From Limobrevibacterium gyesilva (GTDB lineage: Bacteria > Pseudomonadota > Alphaproteobacteria > Acetobacterales > Acetobacteraceae), in assembly GCF_025989185.1 (NCBI RefSeq), contig NZ_JAPDNT010000001.1, positions 620,001 to 684,000 on the forward strand: 64,000 bases of DNA, read 5' to 3'. The position numbers and the translations under genes are program-made. A model generated the notes under the pieces. That model worked only from the letters and a program-made list of their open reading frames with translations. It made no database searches and had not been told where the DNA came from. Below are positions 1 to 7,802 of the stretch, piece by piece. The stretch's first letter is position 1. Each line of letters begins with the position of its first letter.

Positions 1-668
1 AGGCGCTGCGCGCGCATCTGGGCATCGAGCGGTTCCTGCTGTTCGGGGGATCGTGGGGCTCCACCCTGGCGCTGGCCTATGCGCAGGCGCATCCGGACCG
101 GGTCTCCGCCTGCGTGCTGCGCGGCGTGTTCCTGGGCCGGCCGCGCGAGGTCGACTGGTTCATGCACGGGCTCGCCACCATGTTCCCCGACGCGCATGCC
201 GCCTTCGCCGGCTATCTGCCGGAAGCCGAGCGCGGCGACCTGCTGGGCAACTACCTGCGCCGCCTGACCGACCCGGACCCGACCGTGCACATGCCGGCGG
301 CGCGCGCCTGGTCGGTCTACGAGGGCTCATGCAGCACACTGCTGCCGAGCCCCGATACGGTTTCCTCGTTCGCCCAGGACCGCACCGCGCTGGGGCTGGC
401 ACGGATCGAGGCGCATTATTTCGCGCACGACCTGTTCCTGCCGCCGGAGGGCCTGCTGGGACGGATGGACCGGATCGCCCACATCCCGGCCGAGATCGTG
501 CAGGGGCGCTACGACATGATCTGCCCGCCTTGCACCGCCTTCGAGCTCGCGGCCGCATGGCCCGCCGCGCGGATGACGGTGATCCCGGATGCCGGGCATT
601 CGGCGCTGGAACCGGGGGTGCGGCGGTCGCTCGTGGCTGCCGTGGAGCGTTTCCGCCGCGAGCGCTGA
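1..668 (+). CDS. pip: Prolyl aminopeptidase, alpha/beta hydrolase (5' truncated)
   Basis: The C-terminal 221 residues of an S33-family proline iminopeptidase, which removes N-terminal proline from peptides in the cytoplasm. The upstream part lies outside the window, and reading starts in frame at base 3. The nucleophile elbow GGSWGS is followed by TLALAYAQAHPDRV, a typical Pip signature. The acid residue lies in IVQGRYDMICPP and the catalytic His in PDAGHSALEPG near the C terminus. The family is usually about 310-320 residues, so roughly the first third is missing because of the window edge, not because of mutation. The stop is 18 bases before the next gene, so the two may be cotranscribed. 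Confidence 0.85.
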   Translation, partial: ALRAHLGIERFLLFGGSWGSTLALAYAQAHPDRVSACVLRGVFLGRPREVDWFMHGLATMFPDAHAAFAGYLPEAERGDLLGNYLRRLTDPDPTVHMPAARAWSVYEGSCSTLLPSPDTVSSFAQDRTALGLARIEAHYFAHDLFLPPEGLLGRMDRIAHIPAEIVQGRYDMICPPCTAFELAAAWPAARMTVIPDAGHSALEPGVRRSLVAAVERFRRER

Positions 669-686
669 CACATCGGGAGAAACGGC

Positions 687-1592
687 ATGAAACTGGGCGT
701 GATCGGCCTCGGGTCGATGGGAATGGGCGCGGCCCTGAATCTGGTGAAGCATGGCCACGACGTGCATGGCTGCGAACTGCGCGAGGCCGCGCGCGCCGAG
801 CTGACCTCCGCCGGCGGCCACGCCGTGGGCCGCGCCGCCGATCTTCCCGCGGGACTCGACGCGCTGATCATCCTCGTGGTCAACGCCGCACAGGCGAACG
901 ACGTGCTGTTCGGCCCGGACGGCTGTGCCGCGAAGCTGCCCAAAGGGGCCGTGGTGCTGTGTTGCACCACCATGGCCCCGGAAGCCGCGCGGGCGCTCGA
1001 CGCACGCCTTGCGGACGCTGGCCTGCTGATGCTCGACGCCCCGGTGTCCGGCGGCGCGGTCGGCGCGCGGGCCGGCAGCATGACGGTGATGGCATCCGGG
1101 CCGGAGGCTGCCTTCGCCAAGGTGCAGCCAGTACTGGATGCCATCGCCGGCAAGGTCTGGCGCCTCGGCGACGCGGCGGGCGTCGGCAGCACGGTGAAGA
1201 TGGTCAACCAGCTTCTCGCCGGCGTGCACATCGCCACCGCGGCCGAGGCGATGGCACTGGGCATCCGCGCAGGCGCGGACCCGCAGGCGCTGTTCGACGT
1301 GATCAGTACCTCCGCGGGCAGTTCCTGGATGTGGCAGAACCGCGTGCCGCACATCCTGGCCGGCGATGACACGCCGCTGTCGGCGGTGAACATCTTCGTC
1401 AAGGACCTCGGCATCGTGCTGGACCAGGCTCGCGCGCTCACCTTCCCGCTGCCGATGGCATCCGCCGCGCACCAGCTGTTTCTGGCAGCCGCCGCCGCGG
1501 GGCAGGGCGGCAAGGACGACGTCTTCGTCATCCGCGTCTGGCAGGCGCTGGCGGGGATTGCCCTGCCGGGCGAGGACAAGCCCGAGATCTGA
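687..1592 (+). CDS. ltnD: L-threonate / 3-hydroxyisobutyrate-type dehydrogenase
   Basis: A 301-residue NAD(P)-dependent beta-hydroxyacid dehydrogenase. The N terminus is a Rossmann motif, GVIGLGSMGMG (residues 4-14). The substrate-binding signature DAPVSGGAVGA lies in the middle, and the catalytic-lysine region GSTVKMVNQLL follows. The alanine-rich C-terminal helices are typical of the family. The closest subfamily I recognise is LtnD, which oxidises L-threonate at C2. Other members act on tartronate semialdehyde or 3-hydroxyisobutyrate. No LtnC aldolase or kinase partner is visible nearby, so the substrate is uncertain. An AGCGCTGACACATCGGGAGAAA leader places GGGAGA at a normal distance from the ATG. 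Confidence 0.8.
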   Translation: MKLGVIGLGSMGMGAALNLVKHGHDVHGCELREAARAELTSAGGHAVGRAADLPAGLDALIILVVNAAQANDVLFGPDGCAAKLPKGAVVLCCTTMAPEAARALDARLADAGLLMLDAPVSGGAVGARAGSMTVMASGPEAAFAKVQPVLDAIAGKVWRLGDAAGVGSTVKMVNQLLAGVHIATAAEAMALGIRAGADPQALFDVISTSAGSSWMWQNRVPHILAGDDTPLSAVNIFVKDLGIVLDQARALTFPLPMASAAHQLFLAAAAAGQGGKDDVFVIRVWQALAGIALPGEDKPEI

Positions 1593-1644
1593 TGCCATGC
1601 GTGGCGCGCGGCCTTGTTGCACGCGCACGTCCTGGCCTGCTCCG

Positions 1645-2310
1645 ATGATCCGGCTTGCGGTCATCATGCTGCTCATCGGCGGCATGGCGGGCTGCGCCGG
1701 CCTGCCCCCGCCGCTCCCGGACGATGCGCGCAATGCGCCGGCCGTCGCGACCATCTACGTCGTCGAATACGGGTGGCACACGGACATCGTACTCCCGATG
1801 CGGCCGGTGACGGGCCCGCTGACCCGATTCCGCTCGATCTTCCCGGACGCCGAAGTCATCACCTTCGGTTTCGGCGAGCGCCAGTACATGCAGATCGAGC
1901 ATGTCGGTTTCGGGGACATGCTGCGGGCAGTGCTGCCGGGCCCCGGGATCATCATGGTGACGGCGATGCGCGCGCCGCCGATGAATGGCAAGGACTACGC
2001 GGAGGTCGCGGCGCTTGCGGTATCGCAGCCGCAACTGGACCGGCTCTCGGATTTCGTCTGGGACGCGCTGGAGAAGACCCCGGACGACCGGCTCGTCCAT
2101 ATCAAGGACGGCCCATTCCCCGGCCGCGTGTTCTACGGCTCAAGCACCACCTATTCCGGCGGCTACACCTGCAACACCTGGACCGCCGAAGCCCTCGACA
2201 GCGCCGGCCTGGCCGTGGGCGCGTCCGGCGTGCTGTTCGCCTATCAGGTCATGGACCGCGTCAACGCGATTGCGGCACGACCGGCACATATGCAGGCCGG
2301 CGGCAGTTAA
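1645..2310 (+). CDS. DUF2459 / TIGR02117 family lipoprotein
   Basis: About 221 residues. I chose the ATG at 1645 because it starts a hydrophobic leader ending in a lipobox-like GGMAGC, predicting a lipid-anchored envelope protein. In-frame ATGs at 1558 (overlapping the previous gene) and 1597 exist but add a non-hydrophobic extension. The body carries VVEYGWHTDIV near the N terminus and GGYTCNTWTAEAL near the C terminus. These conserved His and Cys blocks characterise DUF2459 and look like parts of a papain-like active site, though the function is unknown. It lies 52 bases after the dehydrogenase and ends directly at intergenic repeat copy A. Confidence 0.7.
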   Translation: MIRLAVIMLLIGGMAGCAGLPPPLPDDARNAPAVATIYVVEYGWHTDIVLPMRPVTGPLTRFRSIFPDAEVITFGFGERQYMQIEHVGFGDMLRAVLPGPGIIMVTAMRAPPMNGKDYAEVAALAVSQPQLDRLSDFVWDALEKTPDDRLVHIKDGPFPGRVFYGSSTTYSGGYTCNTWTAEALDSAGLAVGASGVLFAYQVMDRVNAIAARPAHMQAGGS

Positions 2311-2462
2311 GGGAAGGCGAGGGCTCTGCCCTCGACCCGCCAAGGGCCATTCGGCCCTTGGATCCCACGACTCTCCTGGCTGCTGACGCAGCCAAGGCAA
2401 TAATGGATTGTCAAGGCTCCGCCTTGACTGGGGTCCAGGGGCAAAGCCCCTGGCCTTGTCTT
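2311..2462. repeat. Dispersed intergenic palindromic repeat, copy A
   Basis: A stretch between convergent genes made almost entirely of short perfect palindromes: CCAAGGGCC/GGCCCTTGG (2340-2361), TCAAGGC/GCCTTGA (2411-2427) and CCAGGGGC-AAA-GCCCCTGG (2435-2453). The two ends are inverted relatives of each other: the left end reads AAGGCGAGGGCTCTGCCCTC and the complement of the right end reads AAGGCCAGGGGCTTTGCCCC. The same architecture recurs at 9363-9557, 26691-26830 and 52085-52247. It probably folds in RNA from either strand and could end transcription of both neighbours. Confidence 0.8.
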
Positions 2463-2468
2463 ACCCCT

Positions 2469-3809
2469 CTATTGCCGCAGCGCCGCCTCGACACCAGCCG
2501 CAATGGCGAACAGCCGCGCGTCGCCCATGGTCTCGCCCATCAGCATCAGCCCCACCGGCGCCTCGCCTTGCCGGTGGCACGGCAGGCTGATGGCGCAGCG
2601 GTCGAGGAAGTTGCCGGCCGCGGTGTTGCGGAGCTGCAGCAGGTTCACCCGATTGTACTCGGCCTCGTCGTCCAGCTCGGCGATGCGCGGCGGGACCAGC
2701 GCGCAGGTGGGCATCACCAGCGCGTCGTAATCCGCGGTGGAGGCGTCGAAGCGGCGGATGATGTCGGCGCGGGCGCGCTCCAGGTCGAGGTAGTCGGCGG
2801 CACTGATGGATTCGCCGCGCAGGATGCGCTTCTTGATGCGCGGATCGTAACCGTCGCCGCGCTCGGCCAGCAGCTTGCGGTGCCAGGCATATGCCTCCGC
2901 CGCCGCGAAGCCGCCGGCCCTGTTGGCGAGCGGGATGTCGTCGAGAACCGGGAAGGTTGTCGGCAGGATGCGGGCCCCGGCGGCGGACAGCACCGAGATC
3001 GCGCGCTCGAACGTGGCGGCAACGGTGGCGTCCAGCCCGTCCAGCATGAAGTTCTGCGGCACCGCGAGGCGTAGGCCGGCGACCGGCGCCGCGCGCAGCT
3101 CCGGCAGGTCCTCGCCCGCCAGCACCGCATCGACCGTGGCACAGCATGCCACCGAGTTGGCGAGCGGGCCGACCGAATCCAGGCTGGGCGACAGCGGCAG
3201 CACGCCATCGATCGGCACGCGCCGTGCCGTCGGCTTGTAGCCGACCACCCCGCACAGCGCTGCCGGCACGCGGCACGAGCCGCCGGTATCCGTGCCCAGG
3301 GCGGCGTAGGCCATGCCATCGGAGATCGACACGGCTGCGCCCGAGGACGAGCCGCCAGGGATGCGGCTGGCGGCGCGGTCCCACGGGCTGCGCGGCGTGC
3401 CGTAATGCGGGTTGATGCCGAGGCCGGAAAAGGCGAACTCCGTCATGTTGGTGCGGCCGAGCGGAATGAACCCGGCATTCAGCATGCGCTGGATCAGCGG
3501 CGCGTTGGCCGCGGCGGGCGGCGCGTCAGCGAGCACGGCCGAGCCTGCCGGCGTCGGCTCGCCGGCGATATCGAACAGATCCTTGATGCTGACGGGAATG
3601 CCGGCGAGCGGCCCCGGCGCGCGGCCGGCCCGGCGCAGCGTGTCGGCCGCGTCAGCCATGGCGCGCGCCTGCCTGCTATGCACCTTGACGAAGGCGCGCG
3701 CGCCTTCGCCGGCCGGGTCGGCGATGCGGGCGAGGCAGTCCTCGACCAGTTGGCGGGAGGTGGTCTTGCCCTCGGCGAGGGCGGTGGAGACGTCATGGAG
3801 CGTGCGCAT
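2469..3809 (-). CDS. Amidase (amidase-signature family)
   Basis: A 446-residue Ser-cisSer-Lys amidase that would hydrolyse a C-N amide bond in the cytoplasm. The catalytic lysine is Lys76 in PVSIKDLFD. The glycine/serine signature IPGGSSSGAAVS covers residues 150-161 and holds the cis-serine. The nucleophile is Ser178 in GTDTGGSCRVP. The ATG at 3809 matches the family N terminus (MRTLHDVSTAL); the frame stays open upstream to 3923 but without domain content. It is divergent from an orphan ABC binding protein, so it may act on an imported amide. The size fits single-domain amidases and the substrate cannot be told. Confidence 0.85.
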   Translation of the reverse strand: MRTLHDVSTALAEGKTTSRQLVEDCLARIADPAGEGARAFVKVHSRQARAMADAADTLRRAGRAPGPLAGIPVSIKDLFDIAGEPTPAGSAVLADAPPAAANAPLIQRMLNAGFIPLGRTNMTEFAFSGLGINPHYGTPRSPWDRAASRIPGGSSSGAAVSISDGMAYAALGTDTGGSCRVPAALCGVVGYKPTARRVPIDGVLPLSPSLDSVGPLANSVACCATVDAVLAGEDLPELRAAPVAGLRLAVPQNFMLDGLDATVAATFERAISVLSAAGARILPTTFPVLDDIPLANRAGGFAAAEAYAWHRKLLAERGDGYDPRIKKRILRGESISAADYLDLERARADIIRRFDASTADYDALVMPTCALVPPRIAELDDEAEYNRVNLLQLRNTAAGNFLDRCAISLPCHRQGEAPVGLMLMGETMGDARLFAIAAGVEAALRQ

Positions 3810-3934
3810 GCGCGAACCGTGCCTTTCCATGCGCCGGTACGCAAGCCGCCGCTGGACAAGGTTCGCGTTCGGCCGTTCGATAGCGGCCACCGCAACCGGC
3901 GCCGCCGGCGACAGAACAAACAAGGGGGACGTTC

Positions 3935-5086
3935 ATGCGCATGTGGAAGATCGCCGCGGCCACCGGCCTGGCGACGATGACGGCCATCGGTGCCGCCCAG
4001 GCCCAGGTGAAGGTCGGGATCATCACCTCGCTGTCCGGCCCGGCCGCCTCGATCGGCGTGCCCTATGCCAAGGGCTACGCCGCCTGGCAGGCCGGCGGCA
4101 CCGACGTCGCCGGCCAGAAGCTGACGATCATCCAGATCGACGACGCCTCCGACCCCTCGGTCGGAGCGCGGGCGGCGAAGAAGCTGATCGAGGAGGACAA
4201 GGTGGACGCCATCGTCGGCTCCGCCGGGGCGCCGACGTCGCTCGCGATCTACGGCGTGGCGGCGGAGGCGAAGGTGCCGATGATCATCACCGCCAACGCC
4301 CTGGTGCCCGGCGAGCGCGGCAACTGGGAGATCACCGTCCCGCAGCCGGCGCCGCTGATGATCTCGGCCGATGTCGAGCAGATGAAGAAGGCGGGCATCA
4401 AGACCATCGGCTATATCGGCTACAGCGATGCCTGGGGCGACCTCGTCTACGACTCGCTGGTGAAAGTGGTCGAGCCACAGGGCATCAAGGTCATCAGCAA
4501 CGAGCGCTACGCCCGCGCCGACACCAGCGTCACGCCGCAGATCCTGAAGATCATCGCCGCGCGCCCGGATGCGGTGTTCACCGGCGGCTCGGGCTCGCCG
4601 GGCGCGCTGCCGCATCTGGCGCTGGCGGAGCGCGGCTATCGCGGCCATGTCTACAGCACGCACGCCATCATCAACTCGGAGTTCGTGCGCGTCGGCGGCG
4701 CGGCCGTCGAGGGCATGATCGCGCCCACGGGCCCGGTGGTGGTGGCCGAGCAGCTTCCCGACAGCAACCCGATCAAGGCCGTGGCGCTGCGGTTCCGCGC
4801 CCTCTACGAGGAGGCGAACAACGAGAAGTCGAACGACGCCTTCGCCGCCTATGGCTATGACGCGCTGGTGATCCTGGCCGATGCGGTGAAGCGCACCGCG
4901 AACGGGCCCACGAAGCCGGGCACGCCGGAATACCGCGCGGCGCTGCGCGACGCGCTGGTGACGACGCAGGATCTGGTGGGCACGCACGCCGTCTACAACT
5001 TCAAGCCCGGCGAGCGTTACGGCACCGACGAGCGCTCGCGCGTGCTGGTGCGGCTGGATCACGGCGCCTGGAAGCTGGTGCAGTAG
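3935..5086 (+). CDS. Branched-chain-amino-acid-type ABC substrate-binding protein (orphan)
   Basis: A 383-residue periplasmic type I binding protein of the LivJ/LivK family. The first 24 residues are a Sec signal ending ...AQAQ. The mature part begins VKVGIITSLSGPAAS, the usual opening strand and first ligand-contact loop. A GGGGGA ribosome-binding site precedes the ATG. No permease or ATPase follows, so it must use a transporter encoded elsewhere, perhaps the liv system at 11.7-16.1 kb, or act as a sensor. Family members bind amino acids, amides, urea or aromatic acids. The divergent amidase makes an amide ligand plausible, which is an inference. Confidence 0.85.
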   Translation: MRMWKIAAATGLATMTAIGAAQAQVKVGIITSLSGPAASIGVPYAKGYAAWQAGGTDVAGQKLTIIQIDDASDPSVGARAAKKLIEEDKVDAIVGSAGAPTSLAIYGVAAEAKVPMIITANALVPGERGNWEITVPQPAPLMISADVEQMKKAGIKTIGYIGYSDAWGDLVYDSLVKVVEPQGIKVISNERYARADTSVTPQILKIIAARPDAVFTGGSGSPGALPHLALAERGYRGHVYSTHAIINSEFVRVGGAAVEGMIAPTGPVVVAEQLPDSNPIKAVALRFRALYEEANNEKSNDAFAAYGYDALVILADAVKRTANGPTKPGTPEYRAALRDALVTTQDLVGTHAVYNFKPGERYGTDERSRVLVRLDHGAWKLVQ

Positions 5087-5123
5087 ACACGCGCGAGGCC
5101 GAAGAGGGGCGCGAGGTTGACGG

Positions 5124-5152
5124 GGCGGGCAGGGGGTGCCTCTCTGCCCGCC
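5124..5152 (+). terminator. Stem-loop between binding-protein gene and udh
   Basis: A 9-bp perfect stem, GGCGGGCAG (5124-5132) against CTGCCCGCC (5144-5152), with an 11-base loop. It lies 38 bases after the binding-protein stop and just upstream of the GGAGG of the next gene. There is no T-run, so it may be a transcript-end stabiliser or partial attenuator rather than a full terminator. Confidence 0.45.
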
Positions 5153-5173
5153 TGATCCAAGGAGGCAACGACA

Positions 5174-6004
5174 ATGGCTGACATCCCCGCGAAGCCGGTT
5201 TTGCTGACGGGCGCGTCCGGCGCGCTCGGGCGGCATCTTGCGAAATCGTTGGGTACCGCGGGCTGGACCCTGAAGCTGACCGATATCGTGCCGTTCCCCG
5301 ACCCGATGCCGGCGAACAGCAGCTTCACCCGGGCCGACCTGAACAACGGCGTCGACATCCTGCGGCTGGCCGAAGGCTGCGGCATGATCCTGCATTTCGG
5401 CGGCGTCGCCACCGAGCACCCGTTCGAGGACGTGCTGGGCCCGAACATCCGCGGGCTTTACCACATCTACGAGGCCGCACGGCGCGAGAAGGCGCGGGTG
5501 CTGTTCGCCTCCTCCAACCACAGCATCGGCTTCCACGAGCGCGACGTGCCGCTGGACGACGACTGCCAGTTCATGCCGGACGGCTATTACGGCCTGTCCA
5601 AGGCCTATGGCGAGCTGATGGGCCGTATGTACTGGTACAAGCACGGCGTGGAGAACGTGAACGTGCGCATCGGCTCCTCGTTCCCCGAGCCGGTGGATGC
5701 GCGCATGCTGTCCACCTGGCTGTCCTATGACGACCTGACCCGGCTGTGCATCCGCGCCACCCTGGCGGAGAAGACCGGAAGCTGCGTCATCTGGGGCGCA
5801 TCGAAGAACAGCCGCACCTATTGGCGCCACGACGCGCGCGAGCAGCTCGGCTGGCTGCCGCAGGATTCCGCCGATCCCTATGCCGGGCAACTCGTCGGCA
5901 AGGTCAGCGACAATCCCATTCAGGAACGCTACCAGGGCGGCGCATACCCGGTGATGGACTACACCCGCACGGCGCCGCCGCCGGGCAGGCTGTTCGGCAA
6001 ATAG
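5174..6004 (+). CDS. udh: Uronate dehydrogenase (SDR family)
   Basis: A 276-residue extended short-chain dehydrogenase. It would oxidise D-galacturonate or D-glucuronate to the aldarolactone with NAD. The NAD motif is TGASGALGRHLAKSLG near the N terminus. VLFASSNHSIGFH supplies the active-site Ser/His region, and YYGLSKAYGE carries the YxxxK catalytic pair. The block RMLSTWLSYDDL followed by VIWGASKNS closely matches characterised Udh proteins. A GGAGG (5161-5165) sits 8 bases before the ATG. No aldarate pathway genes adjoin, so it stands alone here. Confidence 0.85.
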   Translation: MADIPAKPVLLTGASGALGRHLAKSLGTAGWTLKLTDIVPFPDPMPANSSFTRADLNNGVDILRLAEGCGMILHFGGVATEHPFEDVLGPNIRGLYHIYEAARREKARVLFASSNHSIGFHERDVPLDDDCQFMPDGYYGLSKAYGELMGRMYWYKHGVENVNVRIGSSFPEPVDARMLSTWLSYDDLTRLCIRATLAEKTGSCVIWGASKNSRTYWRHDAREQLGWLPQDSADPYAGQLVGKVSDNPIQERYQGGAYPVMDYTRTAPPPGRLFGK

Positions 6005-6012
6005 TCTCCTGC

Positions 6013-6049
6013 CCCCTCCGTTCGCCGCACCTTGCGGCGAACGGAGGGG
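6013..6049. terminator. 16-bp perfect hairpin downstream of udh
   Basis: CCCCTCCGTTCGCCGC (6013-6028) pairs perfectly with 6034-6049 around a 5-base ACCTT loop, starting 9 bases after the udh stop. It is extremely stable but lacks a U-tract, so it may work as a 3'-end barrier or a factor-assisted terminator. Confidence 0.6.
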
Positions 6050-6194
6050 ATCAGCAGACCCCGGAAAACAAAGAAAGAATATCCCGTGGCCGGGGTTCAC
6101 CGTCTATCGCGGACCTCGGTTTCGGGACGACAGCGCCATGGCGCCGATCGGCGCGGGGCTGCTCCGCGGCATGTGCATGATTATGTCGTGGAAG

Positions 6195-6220
6195 CGATAA
6201 GATAACGCTGCTTATTATCG
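6195..6220. promoter_or_regulatory. Candidate MarR operator (inverted repeat)
   Basis: CGATAA (6195-6200) and TTATCG (6215-6220) form an AT-rich inverted repeat, with further near-symmetry inside (GATAA and TTATT). It ends 5 bases before the GTG start of the MarR gene. AT-rich palindromes overlapping the promoter are the usual sites for autorepressing MarR proteins. Binding is inferred. Confidence 0.5.
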
Positions 6221-6225
6221 CGGCT

Positions 6226-6684
6226 GTGACCGATCAGCCCGACTTGCTATTCCTCCTGCACGATCTTGCCCGACAGCTCCGCCTGGACGGCGACCGGCGC
6301 GCGGGGATGCACGGGATGACCCGCGCACAATGGGTGATCCTGTTCTGGCTGGAGCGCCAGCCCGGCCTGTCGCAGAAGGAACTGGCCGAGATCCTGGAGG
6401 TCGAGCCGATCACCGTGGCGCGGCTGATCGACCGGCTGGAGGATCGCGGCATGGTCGAGCGCCGCGACGATCCGCATGACCGGCGCATCTGGCGCCTGCA
6501 TCTGTGCCCGCCCGCGCTGCCGGTCCTGGAAGACCTGAAGGGCGAACGCGCGGACATGCTGCGCATTGTCTCGGCCGGGCTGGACCCGGCCATTCTGCAA
6601 ACGATCAAGCAGGGACTGGCCCACATGAAAGCCAGCCTGGTTGCCGATCTGCGCAGCCGGTCCCTCGAAAAGGACGTCGCCTGA
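6226..6684 (+). CDS. MarR-family transcriptional regulator
   Basis: A 152-residue winged-helix repressor. The recognition region is QKELAEILEVEPITVARLIDRLEDRGMVERRDDPHDRR (residues about 48-85), the standard MarR HTH and wing. It starts with GTG and has no clear Shine-Dalgarno sequence, so the transcript may be leaderless or weakly translated. Its stop overlaps the start of the HlyD gene (TGATG). Together with the MFS gene this is the classic layout of an emrRAB-like efflux operon in which the regulator responds to the exported compound. Confidence 0.9.
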   Translation: MTDQPDLLFLLHDLARQLRLDGDRRAGMHGMTRAQWVILFWLERQPGLSQKELAEILEVEPITVARLIDRLEDRGMVERRDDPHDRRIWRLHLCPPALPVLEDLKGERADMLRIVSAGLDPAILQTIKQGLAHMKASLVADLRSRSLEKDVA

Positions 6685-7784
6685 TGTCGCAATCCGCTGC
6701 CGCGGCACCCGTCCCCCGCGTGAGCGTGGCCGACACGCCGTTGCGCCGGCGGGCGCGGATGCGGCTCCTGCGGCCGCTGCTGATGCTCGGCGGGATCGCT
6801 GTCGTCGCCGTCGTGTCCGGCACCCTCTGGCTGAAGGGCGGCCGCATCGTCAGCATCGATGACGCCTATGTGCGCGCCGCCAAGCTCGCCGTCTCCACCG
6901 ACGTGTCCGGCATCGTGGCTGAGGTGGCGGTGAAGGAGGGCCAGCGGGTGAAGCGCGGCGACGTGCTGTTCCGCCTCGACCCCCACCCGTTCCAGATCGC
7001 GCTGGCCGGCGCGCAGGCGAACCTGGCGCAAGTGGCGCTGGCAATGGAAGCGATGAAGCGCGACTACCAGCGCATGCTGCGCGACATCGACGCCAGGCAG
7101 GCCCAGGTGCAGGCGGACCAGGCCAACTTCGACCGCTTCGCCAACCTGGTGAAGGGCGGCGGCGTGACCCGCGCCGAATACGATGACGCCCGCTTCCGCC
7201 TGGCGGCCAACCAGGCGGCAGTGGAAAGCCTGAGGACACAGGCGCAGGTGCAGCTCGCCCGCCTCGGCGGCGACGCCGGCATCGACGTGACCCGTACCCC
7301 GCAATACCTGCAGGCCAAATCTCAGGTGGACGAGGCGCAGCGCCAGCTCGACCACGCCACGGTGCCGGCGCCGTTCGACGGCATCGCCACCCAGGTGGAG
7401 TCGGTGCAGCCGGGCATGTACCTGGCCGCCGCCACCGCCGCCTTCGGCCTGGTGTCCACCGAGCGCGTGTGGGTCGAGGCCAACCCGAAGGAAACCGACC
7501 TGACCCATGTGAAGCCGGGCGATCCCGTGCAGGTGACCGTGGACACCTATCCCGACCGGATCTGGAAGGGCACGGTGGAGACCATCGCGCCGGCCAGCGG
7601 CGCCGAGTTCTCGGTGCTCCCGGCACAGAACGCCTCGGGCAACTGGGTAAAGGTGGTGCAGCGCATCCCGCTGCGCGTGCATGTGGACCGCAGCCCCAGC
7701 GACCCCGAACTGCGCGCGGGGATGAGCGTGGTGGTCGAGATCGACACCGGCCATGTCCGACGCCTCGCCGACATCATTCCCTGA
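6684..7784 (+). CDS. HlyD/EmrA-family membrane fusion protein
   Basis: A 366-residue periplasmic adaptor for multidrug export. A single N-terminal membrane anchor (about residues 31-53) is followed by a lipoyl-like half, AKLAVSTDVSGIVAEVAVKEG. A long alpha-hairpin rich in Gln/Ala follows (about residues 105-190), then the second lipoyl half, TVPAPFDGIATQVES, and a beta-barrel with GDPVQVTVDTYP. I chose the ATG at 6684, which overlaps the MarR stop, because an earlier in-frame ATG would lie inside the MarR gene. The adaptor would link the 14-helix MFS pump encoded downstream to an outer-membrane channel not seen here. Confidence 0.9.
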   Translation: MSQSAAAAPVPRVSVADTPLRRRARMRLLRPLLMLGGIAVVAVVSGTLWLKGGRIVSIDDAYVRAAKLAVSTDVSGIVAEVAVKEGQRVKRGDVLFRLDPHPFQIALAGAQANLAQVALAMEAMKRDYQRMLRDIDARQAQVQADQANFDRFANLVKGGGVTRAEYDDARFRLAANQAAVESLRTQAQVQLARLGGDAGIDVTRTPQYLQAKSQVDEAQRQLDHATVPAPFDGIATQVESVQPGMYLAAATAAFGLVSTERVWVEANPKETDLTHVKPGDPVQVTVDTYPDRIWKGTVETIAPASGAEFSVLPAQNASGNWVKVVQRIPLRVHVDRSPSDPELRAGMSVVVEIDTGHVRRLADIIP

Positions 7785-7802
7785 GCCCGGGCGCCGGGGT
7801 CG

